From the IMG/VR virus record IMGVR_UViG_3300017963_000282, positions 1 through 64,000 of that record: a DNA stretch of 64,000 nt; one strand, given 5' to 3'. Each line of letters opens with the position of its first letter. Position 1 is the first letter of the stretch. Both the position numbers and the translations under genes were made by a program. Positions 51,919 through 58,013 of this stretch are shown one piece after another. The notes under the pieces are model-generated. The model saw nothing but the letters and a program-made list of their open reading frames with translations. It searched no databases and was not told the origin of the DNA. The DNA is from a virus.

Positions 51919-52236
51919 TTATATTTTAAGTATTTGTAATTCCTTTGCTTTATTTTTGTTTTCCAGGTAGGACAAAATATGTGGTCTAGCCTCATGTAGC
52001 ACTGCCTTCTTAAATTTGGCAAATGAAAATTCATTTTGTCCAATAATTCCAAGGATTTCGGTGGGAAAGTATTCTTCAATAATTGCGTTATAGAGATCAT
52101 CCACTACCTCAGAAATTTGTTCCGGAATCTGAATTAACATACCGGAATCATTCAATTTTTCTATCCGACTAAAGATATAGTCTTGGGTCACATATCTCAA
52201 TGCAATTTTTTCTTCAATTGTTTTTTTACGTTCCAT
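51919..52236 (-). CDS. Helical hypothetical protein, about 105 aa
   Basis: I place the start at ATG 52236 (MERKKTIEEKIALRYVTQDYIF), behind a GGAGG located 14 bases upstream. Upstream in-frame codons overlap the P4 promoter. The protein is helical and charged, without a known motif. It precedes the P3 promoter region. Confidence 0.45.
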   Translation of the reverse strand: MERKKTIEEKIALRYVTQDYIFSRIEKLNDSGMLIQIPEQISEVVDDLYNAIIEEYFPTEILGIIGQNEFSFAKFKKAVLHEARPHILSYLENKNKAKELQILKI

Positions 52237-52302
52237 AATGGCAAAAATTAACCTCCATAGCTGTGAGCACATCTTAGCCACTAGGGCTCTTTTTTGCCAA
52301 TT

Positions 52303-52338
52303 AGTATAGCACACTTTTTCTAGTTGGGCGGTATGGTC
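52303..52338 (-). promoter_or_regulatory. GACC-box promoter P4
   Basis: Minus strand: box GACCATACCGCC (52327-52338), 26 bp, then -10 TATACT (52303-52308). The spacing equals that of P1 and P2. A small hairpin AGCC/GGCT follows. It would drive the 51919-52236 gene. Confidence 0.5.
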
Positions 52339-52438
52339 TAATATAACTACATGAAATCTATACAAAAAAACATCTTGTTCACCAATAGGGCACAATTTCA
52401 CGACCATGAAATAATGGCCATTTCGTGAACAATTTTAA

Positions 52439-52600
52439 TTATCTGCGATGTTTAAAAAATTGAATTTGACGCTCTGCGGCATTAAATCTTTTTTTAGAAG
52501 GTTTTTTTGTACCAAACCACCTTAAAACCCGTCCGGTAGTTTTAGAGATCAGGGCGTATTCTAATTTACCCGTTTTGGGATTTTTTCTGTGAGCTAGCAT
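52439..52600 (-). CDS. Small basic protein, 53 aa, paralog of its upstream neighbour
   Basis: ATG at 52600 overlaps the upstream gene's stop (TAATG). The product MLAHRKNPKTGKLEYALIS ... LRWFGTKKPS ... AAERQIQFFKHRR aligns along its whole length with the neighbouring 52600-52827 protein. Shared elements are the RKNPKTG start, a WFG(T/S)KKPS turn and an AER(R/Q)(V/I)QFF end. It is very basic and may bind nucleic acid. Confidence 0.7.
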   Translation of the reverse strand: MLAHRKNPKTGKLEYALISKTTGRVLRWFGTKKPSKKRFNAAERQIQFFKHRR

Positions 52601-52827
52601 TATTTTCGTTTTGGAGGAAGTAAACTCTTCTTCCGTACCTTCCGGCGTAAGGAACCGGTGCTTTTAGCCAAATTCTCAAAAAATTGTACCCGACGTTCCG
52701 CGCTGAGAACTCTTTCATGAGATGGCTTTTTGGACCCAAACCACTTAAGAACTTTACTGGGCTTGCTATCTGCTACCAGCGCCCATTGCATCGTTCCTGT
52801 TTTTGGATTCTTTCTCCTGACCAACAT
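52600..52827 (-). CDS. Small basic protein, 75 aa, tandem paralog
   Basis: MLVRRKNPKTGTMQWALVADSKPSKVLKWFGSKKPSHERVLSAERRVQFFENL plus a 25-residue basic tail. A beta-hairpin then a helix is suggested, ending with ERRVQFF, a motif seen in small phage proteins of unknown function. Twin of the 52439-52600 product. Lies directly downstream (minus strand) of the structured 52966-53207 region. Confidence 0.65.
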   Translation of the reverse strand: MLVRRKNPKTGTMQWALVADSKPSKVLKWFGSKKPSHERVLSAERRVQFFENLAKSTGSLRRKVRKKSLLPPKRK

Positions 52828-52936
52828 GCTACTATTCTCCTACTACAAAAAATTGACCATTTACTACATATTCGCAAAAAAAGCGTAACCACAACCAATT
52901 TAAGTTTATAATTAAAACATAATATACTTATTTAAT

Positions 52937-52966
52937 TTGATTATATTATCTTTCTTATTATATATA
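52937..52966 (+). promoter_or_regulatory. Promoter-like sequence for the 242-nt RNA candidate
   Basis: Plus strand TTGATT (52937-52942), 16-bp spacer, TATATA (52959-52964), in a very AT-rich stretch. The predicted start would fall within the first bases of the 5' arm at 52966. AT-rich DNA gives such matches by chance, so this is weak. Confidence 0.35.
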
Positions 52967-53207
52967 GATCATTATTGATCTAACAACAGAGAACCCGGAC
53001 TAGGCAGCTAGGAAAAGAAAGAAAAACGTAATAATTACGCATATTTACAAAGTCCAGACGCACCAATACGAAAAGTGTATTTTTGAATAAAAATCACCCT
53101 TCGTATTTATGACTCCAATTTTTTTAAATCCCTGAAGCCGGGATTAACTAACCTGCCGAAATTATTCGGCTTTCCAAAAAATCTTGTTGTTAGATCAATG
53201 ATGATCT
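52966..53207 (+). ncRNA. Candidate 242-nt structured noncoding RNA
   Basis: The 513-bp stretch 52828-53340 has no credible gene but holds this element. Arms 52966-52988 and 53185-53207 form a 23-bp stem; on the plus strand the only non-Watson-Crick pair is G-U, on the minus strand it would be a C-A mismatch. Inside are a 17-bp hairpin (53065-53107), AATCCC/GGGATT (53127-53145), GCCGAA/TTCGGC (53155-53170), CGTAA/TTACG (53027-53039), and a GGACT/AGTCC pairing (52997-53055). A T-run follows the 3' arm. No known RNA family is recognised; a MITE-like element is the alternative. Confidence 0.55.
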
Positions 53208-53306
53208 TTTCTATTGAGCACTACGCCTTCTTGCCTTTTTTTACCTCGCAGTATCAAGGTCCCAGCTCATGCAAAGATAACGAGGTGTGCAAAACGCACA
53301 GAGATT

Positions 53307-53343
53307 ACTATACCATACTTTTTCAAGAAAACAGGGCAGGTCA
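53307..53343 (-). promoter_or_regulatory. GACC-box promoter P2
   Basis: Minus strand: box TGACCTGCCC (53334-53343), 26 bp, then -10 TATAGT (53307-53312). It shares with P1 the stretch TTTTCTT-x-AAAAA-x-TATGGTATAGTA. The predicted RNA begins with a TGTGC/GCACA hairpin, again as in P1. The box overlaps the stop of the 53341-53925 gene, and transcription would run towards 52827. Confidence 0.6.
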
Positions 53344-53925
53344 TTGTTTTTTTCTTAATGCCCGCCTTAAATTTTCTAATCTTCTGTGTAACTTTCGGAT
53401 TTCCCACCGTAATTGATAATTTTCAGCCATTAGACCTGCGGACAATTCATCTAAACATCGGCCATTGGGTAAAATATATTTCCCAGCTGGTTGATTTTTT
53501 GCCGCTTGGGTATTCCAGGTCATGTAATGGGTGTATTCGTGTGTTAAGGTATCCCACCGGCCTTTCAGATAATATACGGTATTGGTTTTATAATCAAAAA
53601 ATCCGTTAATTTTCCGTATTTTAGCCTTTGGATATAATTTATGATGCATTGCGGCTAATTCTTCTTTAGTACAAGAAACCGTGGCGGGGCGCGGCAATGT
53701 TAAATCATACTGACATAATTCTCCGGTATGTCCGCTCAAATGTTGCTTTAGAGTAAATTTCACATATTCATATGAATCCTTTTCCCAAGCTTCCCTATTT
53801 TTTTCTACTACAAAAATAAACGGGGCTTTAAACCATTTAACGGGAGTAAACCATTTTGCATGGGCATATCCTGCCATCCAGCCTAATAACACCAAAGCTA
53901 ATACACAAATTATAAGCGTTTTCAT
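53341..53925 (-). CDS. Secreted zincin-like metalloprotease (HEYTH)
   Basis: 194 residues. Clear signal peptide (MKTLIICVLALVLLGWMAGYAHA). The active site is THEYTHYMTW (HExxH at 129-133) and the downstream CLDELSAGLMAE (Glu160 region) is placed like the third ligand of gluzincins. It ends in a basic coiled coil (RWEIRKLHRRLENLRRALRKKQ). It is the first gene left of the divergent promoter. Probably acts in the periplasm during entry, superinfection exclusion or lysis; this is inference. Confidence 0.7.
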   Translation of the reverse strand: MKTLIICVLALVLLGWMAGYAHAKWFTPVKWFKAPFIFVVEKNREAWEKDSYEYVKFTLKQHLSGHTGELCQYDLTLPRPATVSCTKEELAAMHHKLYPKAKIRKINGFFDYKTNTVYYLKGRWDTLTHEYTHYMTWNTQAAKNQPAGKYILPNGRCLDELSAGLMAENYQLRWEIRKLHRRLENLRRALRKKQ

Positions 53926-53957
53926 TTAAAGACTCCTTTTTTTGCTTGCTTTCCTAA

Positions 53958-53994
53958 ATTTTACTTGCTAGAATAGGGCAAAGTCAAGTAAAAT
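53958..53994. promoter_or_regulatory. Palindromic divergent promoter
   Basis: ATTTTACTTG (53958-53967) and CAAGTAAAAT (53985-53994) form a perfect 10-bp inverted repeat around 17 bp. Plus strand: TTGCTA (53965-53970), 18 bp, TAAAAT (53989-53994). Minus strand: TTGACT (53982-53987), 18 bp, TAAAAT (53958-53963). The two promoters overlap head to head and serve the zincin gene (minus) and the lipoprotein operon (plus), so only one polymerase can bind at a time. Confidence 0.65.
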
Positions 53995-54023
53995 AGTAGA
54001 TAATTTTTATGGAGGATTGTTTA

Positions 54024-54398
54024 ATGAAAAAATTGTTGGTAGCTATGTTTTTGATTTCATTAGCTTTTTTTGTATCATGCGATGATGAATTCTACCCATG
54101 GGGCTTTCCATTTGGCACTACGATGGGTATTGATTGTCCCATTCCAGTGCCCACTCCGGCTCCGGACGGTCAAGATGTAATGCCAGCTGACGATCAAGAT
54201 CAAGATGGGGATGGGGAAGATGACGGAGTTCCGGCAGGGGAAGATGGTTGTTTGGAAACTCAATTTGCTATTTGTCATATTCCGCGTGGGAATCCGGATA
54301 ATTATTTCACTATTTGTGTAGGCAGTGAAGCGGCAGTCGAAGCGCATTTGGCTCATGGTGATATTGAAGGATATTGTGAAGATATCGAGTTTGAATAA
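54024..54398 (+). CDS. Lipoprotein with acidic linker and CHxPxGNP domain
   Basis: ATG at 54024 (MKKLLVAMFLISLAFFVSC), with GGAGG 8 bases upstream, begins a signal peptide with lipobox LAFFVSC. The mature part has a Pro-rich then Asp-rich segment (DDQDQDGDGEDDG, like calcium-binding linkers). The C-terminal module reads CHIPRGNPDNYFTICVG...AHLAHGDIEGYC, a domain common in secreted bacterial proteins. A surface lipoprotein encoded by a phage suggests lysogen-style or superinfection-exclusion roles. Confidence 0.75.
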   Translation: MKKLLVAMFLISLAFFVSCDDEFYPWGFPFGTTMGIDCPIPVPTPAPDGQDVMPADDQDQDGDGEDDGVPAGEDGCLETQFAICHIPRGNPDNYFTICVGSEAAVEAHLAHGDIEGYCEDIEFE

Positions 54399-54421
54399 CC
54401 TTTGAATAAAGGAGAAATATC

Positions 54422-54745
54422 ATGGATCTTTATCCTTTTATTAGTGTTCCGGGATGGGCGTTAATCACTCTTTTGGTTTTGGCCCTTCTCTTAGATTTTT
54501 TAGCTTATCGGCGAATAAGCAAACGATTAAAGCATCTGGAAAACGAAGCATTTGTCGCAGCTGATGTAGAAAATGAAGAAGTGGATGAATCCGGAGAATC
54601 AGGAGCCACGGACTTGATTTTGGAAGAACTTGCTTCTGATATTGATGATTTGGAAGCTGTAACCTCCGATTTGCTTAAAAGAATGGTTCGGATTGAAAAA
54701 ACCTATGTGCGCCGCAAAACCGGCCCCAAGAAGAAATCAAAATGA
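54422..54745 (+). CDS. Membrane-anchored coiled-coil protein, 107 aa
   Basis: N-terminal membrane helix (WALITLLVLALLLDFLAY), then basic RRISKRLKHLE, an acidic region (VENEEVDESGESG), a coiled coil (LASDIDDLEAVTSDLLKRMVRIEK) and a basic tail. Topology is likely N-out/C-in. ATGA overlap with the next small membrane gene. This and the next genes (54742, 55131, 55615) form a cluster of membrane/coiled-coil proteins resembling spanin-like or lysis-inhibition sets, but no specific family is recognised. Confidence 0.55.
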   Translation: MDLYPFISVPGWALITLLVLALLLDFLAYRRISKRLKHLENEAFVAADVENEEVDESGESGATDLILEELASDIDDLEAVTSDLLKRMVRIEKTYVRRKTGPKKKSK

Positions 54746-54909
54746 TGTTGGCCGGCATTTCATTTGGAATCTTAATTTTAAGTTTGATTTTCAATATCTA
54801 CATATTGCATCAGCGCATGGATAATTTGGAAAAACAATTAAAAATTGTATTACAAATAGTCCAACACGTTCAAGAATCGGTAAAAGAGGAGATTATAAAA
54901 GATGTATAA
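54742..54909 (+). CDS. Small membrane protein with coiled coil, 55 aa
   Basis: MMLAGISFGILILSLIFNIYILHQRMDNL... : a single membrane helix followed by a heptad-patterned helix (LEKQLKIVLQIVQHVQESVKEEIIKDV). It starts in ATGA with the previous stop and overlaps the next start by 8 bp. Its layout (short transmembrane segment plus amphipathic helix) is that of small holin or spanin-like proteins. Confidence 0.6.
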   Translation: MMLAGISFGILILSLIFNIYILHQRMDNLEKQLKIVLQIVQHVQESVKEEIIKDV

Positions 54910-55141
54910 TAAATCGCACGCCGCAGTATTGCGCATCTGCCAAGAAGAGGCAGAAAAAAGAGGATATAATGGAACTGATGTTACCAGCTATACCTTTAAT
55001 TTTGCTGATTTGGATGACCAACGAGTGATGGTTAAATTACATGGCGGGCATTCTTTTTCATTTCCAATTGACCGGCTCCGGCAGGATACTCAATTCATGG
55101 CTGCGGCGGAAGAATCTGTCAATTTAAAAGATGAAAACTAA
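54902..55141 (+). CDS. Hypothetical protein, 79 aa
   Basis: Soluble small alpha/beta protein (MYNKSHAAVLRICQEEAEKRGYNGTDVTSYTFNFADLDD). No motif recognised. Overlaps both neighbours (8 and 11 bp), and an RBS-like GAGGAG lies upstream (AAAGAGGAGATTATAAAAG). Confidence 0.55.
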   Translation: MYNKSHAAVLRICQEEAEKRGYNGTDVTSYTFNFADLDDQRVMVKLHGGHSFSFPIDRLRQDTQFMAAAEESVNLKDEN

Positions 55142-55625
55142 AATTAAAAATTGGTTGTCTCCTCTACTCAATCGGGAGGAGAAAGATAATTTAAAAATCC
55201 TGGCCACTATAGGATTATGGTCTCTTCCTCTGGTGCCTGTAGTAATTGCGGTTATTTTTCCGCATTGGATTTTTTGGTGCATATTAGTGAATGTTTGGAT
55301 GATTTGGTCTGCCTTATTTTTTCAATTTACAAAATTGATTTCTTTGAAAAAAATAAACATGGTAAACAATAGAAATCTGGAATTGATGTCAAAAGCTGAT
55401 AATTCTATTTTTACAAGCTTGGAGTCAAAATTAAGCACGTTAGATTCAAAACTGGGGGCTTTAACAAATCAAGTCTCCAGCTTGAAAATTGAACTAGAGT
55501 ATGTGGCGTCCGCGACCGAATCGAATAATTCCGATATTTCTCAATTACCAAATCAAATTCGTTTACTAACAGATCAAATAAACAACACGTTAACAGACAT
55601 AATGAGGTTAATGGATGAAAAGTAA
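55131..55625 (+). CDS. Two-helix membrane protein with long coiled coil, 164 aa
   Basis: Two hydrophobic helices (LWSLPLVPVVIAVIFPHW and IFWCILVNVWMIWSALFF) near the N-terminus place a charged Lys-rich start inside. A heptad-rich C-terminal half (LESKLSTLDSKLGALTNQVSSLKIELEYVAS...) forms an extended coiled coil. It overlaps the LysM-transglycosylase gene. A scaffold or receptor for membrane-associated lysis is possible; family unknown. Confidence 0.5.
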   Translation: MKTKIKNWLSPLLNREEKDNLKILATIGLWSLPLVPVVIAVIFPHWIFWCILVNVWMIWSALFFQFTKLISLKKINMVNNRNLELMSKADNSIFTSLESKLSTLDSKLGALTNQVSSLKIELEYVASATESNNSDISQLPNQIRLLTDQINNTLTDIMRLMDEK

Positions 55626-56370
55626 TACCGGAATAGTGGCTGGAATATTTGGATTGATATTACTATGTGGTTTATGTATTTTTGGTTGGTTTGTGGTGCA
55701 AAAATTAACTGATTTGGCCAATACTCTAAAGGAAACACAATCTGAAAAAATAAAAAAACAAACTGAAGAAGAATCGTTTAAATCTCAACAAATTACATAT
55801 AAAGTACGGCGGGGTGACTGGCTTTCACTCATTGGATCAAAATTTAATGTTGATTGGAAAGAAATTGCAAAATTAAATAACTTAGTTGCCCCATATATTC
55901 TTCATGTCGGACAAATTTTAATTATCCCTGGCATTAACCCGGAACAAATTCAACACTATATTCAGATTCTAAAACCTAATATTGAGACCATTAAAAAAGT
56001 TAAATTAGCTAATTACTACGCTTTTTTATGTAATAAATATAAATTAAATCCAAAAGTATTTGTTTCAATTGCCTATCAAGAAAATTCATTTCATTATAGT
56101 GGAATATCGGGAAATGATATTGGGCACATGCAATTGAATTATTATTGGCAATTTGTAAAAAACGGTAGGGCTGAAAAATATACAATTGAAGAAATTAACA
56201 CAAATTGGAAATTAAATGCTGAATTGGCGGCGCAATATTTGATTGAGTGTGGAAAAAGACATCCAAGAAAAAATCCACTTCCGAGTTGGGTATGTTATAA
56301 TTCTAAAACATTGGAAAATCAAGAAATTTATTTCCAGAGTGTTGCCCGGCATATTGGGAGATTAACATGA
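55615..56370 (+). CDS. Membrane-anchored LysM-lytic transglycosylase
   Basis: 251 residues: N-terminal membrane anchor (IVAGIFGLILLCGLCIFGWFVV), LysM domain (YKVRRGDWLSLIGSKFNVDWKEIAKLNNLVAPYILHVGQILIIP), then an SLT-type catalytic domain. Its Glu is in SIAYQENSF, with the GHMQLN and ELAAQYL segments behind it. It should bind and cleave glycan strands of peptidoglycan. Since the anchor keeps it in the inner membrane, it probably acts during assembly or late lysis rather than as the main endolysin. Confidence 0.82.
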   Translation: MKSNTGIVAGIFGLILLCGLCIFGWFVVQKLTDLANTLKETQSEKIKKQTEEESFKSQQITYKVRRGDWLSLIGSKFNVDWKEIAKLNNLVAPYILHVGQILIIPGINPEQIQHYIQILKPNIETIKKVKLANYYAFLCNKYKLNPKVFVSIAYQENSFHYSGISGNDIGHMQLNYYWQFVKNGRAEKYTIEEINTNWKLNAELAAQYLIECGKRHPRKNPLPSWVCYNSKTLENQEIYFQSVARHIGRLT

Positions 56371-56603
56371 AAGTAAATAGATTGGAATACGAGACAGCTT
56401 GTGAAGTGCCAAATGGCCAGAATAAACTTACTTCTTTGAACTTAGAAGTGGAGTTGGATAAACAAACGATTTTTCAATGGAGAGACCGTTTTATCCATTT
56501 TACTGAAGAACAAGAGATTGAATCGGTGTCTTTGGAATTGATACCCCATTTAGATGCGCCCCCTAAGATAACAATTAAAACCAAAATACACTATAGAAAA
56601 TAA
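56367..56603 (+). CDS. Hypothetical protein, 78 aa
   Basis: Starts in an ATGA overlap with the LysM gene. Mostly beta-rich with charged turns (TSLNLEVELDKQTIFQWRDRFIHF). No signature recognised. The strong terminator at 56608 follows it, so it ends this operon segment. Confidence 0.5.
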   Translation: MKVNRLEYETACEVPNGQNKLTSLNLEVELDKQTIFQWRDRFIHFTEEQEIESVSLELIPHLDAPPKITIKTKIHYRK

Positions 56604-56607
56604 TCAG

Positions 56608-56702
56608 GGACTCCCATAGTATGAATCCCATGTTCCATCGTTTTTTAAGGGGTTTTGCTGTTTTTACCCTTTTTTGGATTTAGTTATGGGAGTCCTCTTT
56701 TT
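56608..56702 (+). terminator. Terminator with an unusually large loop
   Basis: GGACTCCCATA (56608-56618) pairs perfectly with TATGGGAGTCC (56685-56695), followed by TCTTTTTAT. The 66-nt loop contains AAGGG/CCCTT and so forms a small internal structure. Normal terminators have 3-8 nt loops. It may act as a conditional terminator or stable 3' end. Confidence 0.6.
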
Positions 56703-56719
56703 ATATTGGAGGAATATTT

Positions 56720-56905
56720 ATGCAACCCAAACGTCCCCCTTCTTGGGATAATGATATTGATGAAGAGTGGTTTGAGGATTTGGATATTGCTGATGATCCA
56801 TCCACTGATCCCGGCATCATTGATGATTTAGAGGATGTGGATGATGAGCTGGAAATTTGGGATGAAATCGAAGATTATGATGAAGATGATGATGATTTTT
56901 TATGA
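56720..56905 (+). CDS. Extremely acidic 61-aa protein, possible DNA mimic
   Basis: About 29 of 61 residues are Asp or Glu and only two are basic (K4, R5). The rest include three Trp and a few aliphatic residues (MQPKRPPSWDNDIDEEWFED... ending DEDDDDFL). A GGAGG site precedes the ATG. Size and charge resemble DNA-mimicking inhibitors such as T7 Ocr or Gam-type and some anti-CRISPRs, which block DNA-binding host enzymes. No homology is claimed; the function is inferred only from composition. Confidence 0.65.
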   Translation: MQPKRPPSWDNDIDEEWFEDLDIADDPSTDPGIIDDLEDVDDELEIWDEIEDYDEDDDDFL

Positions 56906-56985
56906 TATTGGGGGTGTTAATTTTCTACTAGACAAATATGGCAAAATTTGGTACTCTGGGAGAAGAGATATGAAGGAAAGAGTTT

Positions 56986-57213
56986 ATGAGGGACAGCGAA
57001 AAAAAAGCCCAGAGAATTGTAGAAAATATAATCGAAGATTTGACTGTTAATTATCGTTGGTTTACAAGAGGTTGGCGACGTTTAACTTCACAGCAACAAG
57101 AAGATTTAGCTAAAATTTGGCAAAATCTGGTGATTATGGAGTTAGAAGATCCGGCCAGCATATTTCCCTATGGCTACACAGGACCAAAAGAAATTCGACA
57201 AACACAGAACTAG
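56986..57213 (+). CDS. Hypothetical protein, 75 aa
   Basis: Helical, Lys/Gln/Trp-rich (NYRWFTRGWRRLTSQQQEDLAKIWQNLVIMELEDPASIF). AAGGAAAGAG lies before the start. No motif recognised. Overlaps the next small gene. Confidence 0.5.
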   Translation: MRDSEKKAQRIVENIIEDLTVNYRWFTRGWRRLTSQQQEDLAKIWQNLVIMELEDPASIFPYGYTGPKEIRQTQN

Positions 57214-57400
57214 AGTAATTGTCATGAATCCAGCTGAATTTATGCGCCGTCAAAAATTATTTGCTACTGAGACGAGAAAAGGCGGTCTTTTTGATCCGGT
57301 TCAACAGCTCTATTGGTGGCATGGTTGTCAAGTATTGGTGGATAGAAACTTGCCGGATGGAATTTTGGAAATACGCCCCAAATTCAGGAGAATTATATGA
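57170..57400 (+). CDS. Hypothetical protein, 76 aa
   Basis: Basic (MATQDQKKFDKHRTRVIVMNPAEFMRRQ) then a Trp/Val region (YWWHGCQVLVDRNLPDGILEIRPKFRR). The start at 57170 overlaps the previous gene; ATG 57224 (MNPAEF) is an alternative 11 bp after that gene's stop. Four-base overlap with the next gene. Family unknown. Confidence 0.5.
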   Translation: MATQDQKKFDKHRTRVIVMNPAEFMRRQKLFATETRKGGLFDPVQQLYWWHGCQVLVDRNLPDGILEIRPKFRRII

Positions 57401-57666
57401 AACAAAAAATTTGGCAAAAACGTTTTTTGGAGCTGAAACCAAAATTACAAGAACTAAAAAATTCTTATGAAACTTTATTTCAGCAATTTGAATCTTATAA
57501 AAAAGAAGCCAAAGCTGAAATAGCTGCTTATCGGGCAGAAAATGAGTTATTCCGAAAACGGTTAAATGAAAATCATTTACCAACCCATACAGACGAACTA
57601 GCTGCACAGGAAAGTAAGAAAAGTGATATCCCCCCAAGCCAAATTATTGAAGAAAATAAAACATAG
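57397..57666 (+). CDS. Coiled-coil protein, 89 aa
   Basis: Lys/Glu-rich helical protein (MKQKIWQKRFLELKPKLQELKNSYETLFQQFESYKKEAKAEIAAYRAENELFRKRL), heptad repeats to residue 60, then a flexible tail. ATGA overlap upstream. Function unknown. Confidence 0.5.
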   Translation: MKQKIWQKRFLELKPKLQELKNSYETLFQQFESYKKEAKAEIAAYRAENELFRKRLNENHLPTHTDELAAQESKKSDIPPSQIIEENKT

Positions 57667-57835
57667 TCTTCATGATCTGCGCTATAAAGTAGATTCGATT
57701 GAGGCTATGTTGCATGATGTGCCAATCGAAAGATTGGAGGATTTTCTTTTTTATTTAGAAGCGGCGTGGGATGTTCCGGGATTAACCGCAGGACCGATTA
57801 AAAGAAAGAAAAAACGTGGGCATTTTATTAGATAA
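57623..57835 (+). CDS. Hypothetical helical protein, 70 aa
   Basis: GTG start at 57623 behind AGGAAAG. The sequence (AKLLKKIKHSLHDLRYKVDSIEAMLHDV...) is a two-helix arrangement ending in a strongly basic tail (KRKKKRGHFIR). It overlaps the neighbours by 44 and 20 bp. Family unknown. Confidence 0.45.
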   Translation: MISPQAKLLKKIKHSLHDLRYKVDSIEAMLHDVPIERLEDFLFYLEAAWDVPGLTAGPIKRKKKRGHFIR

Positions 57836-58013
57836 TCATTTAAAAGCATTACATCTGAAACAAGCTGCCAAGCGAAAAATTCAGGTGAATTTGGATGCAT
57901 TATGGAGATTGGTGCATTGTAGTGATGAACGCTTACTCACAATGGAGTTTTTGGATAAAATCAATACTATTATTTTGAGTTTATGTAATAAATTTGAAAA
58001 GTTAAAAAAATGA
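57816..58013 (+). CDS. Hypothetical helical protein, 65 aa
   Basis: GTG start at 57816. Basic and helical (HLKALHLKQAAKRKIQVNLDALWRLVHCSDERLLTMEFLDKI). It ends with the overlapped start of the aminotransferase. No motif recognised. Confidence 0.45.
   Translation: MGILLDNHLKALHLKQAAKRKIQVNLDALWRLVHCSDERLLTMEFLDKINTIILSLCNKFEKLKK

Noticed and set aside
52408-52438. Hairpin GAAAT...ATTTC as terminator
   Set aside because: Short AT-rich stem with no T-run in either direction; probably chance.
52966-53207. Transposon-like (MITE) interpretation of the long inverted repeat
   Set aside because: No clear target-site duplication at the ends, and the interior holds several independent hairpins, which fits RNA better. 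Not fully excluded.
56835-57050. 71-residue ORF starting MWMMSWKFGMKS
   Set aside because: Out-of-frame reading of the acidic gene and the following gene; composition is an artefact of GATGATGAT-like codons.
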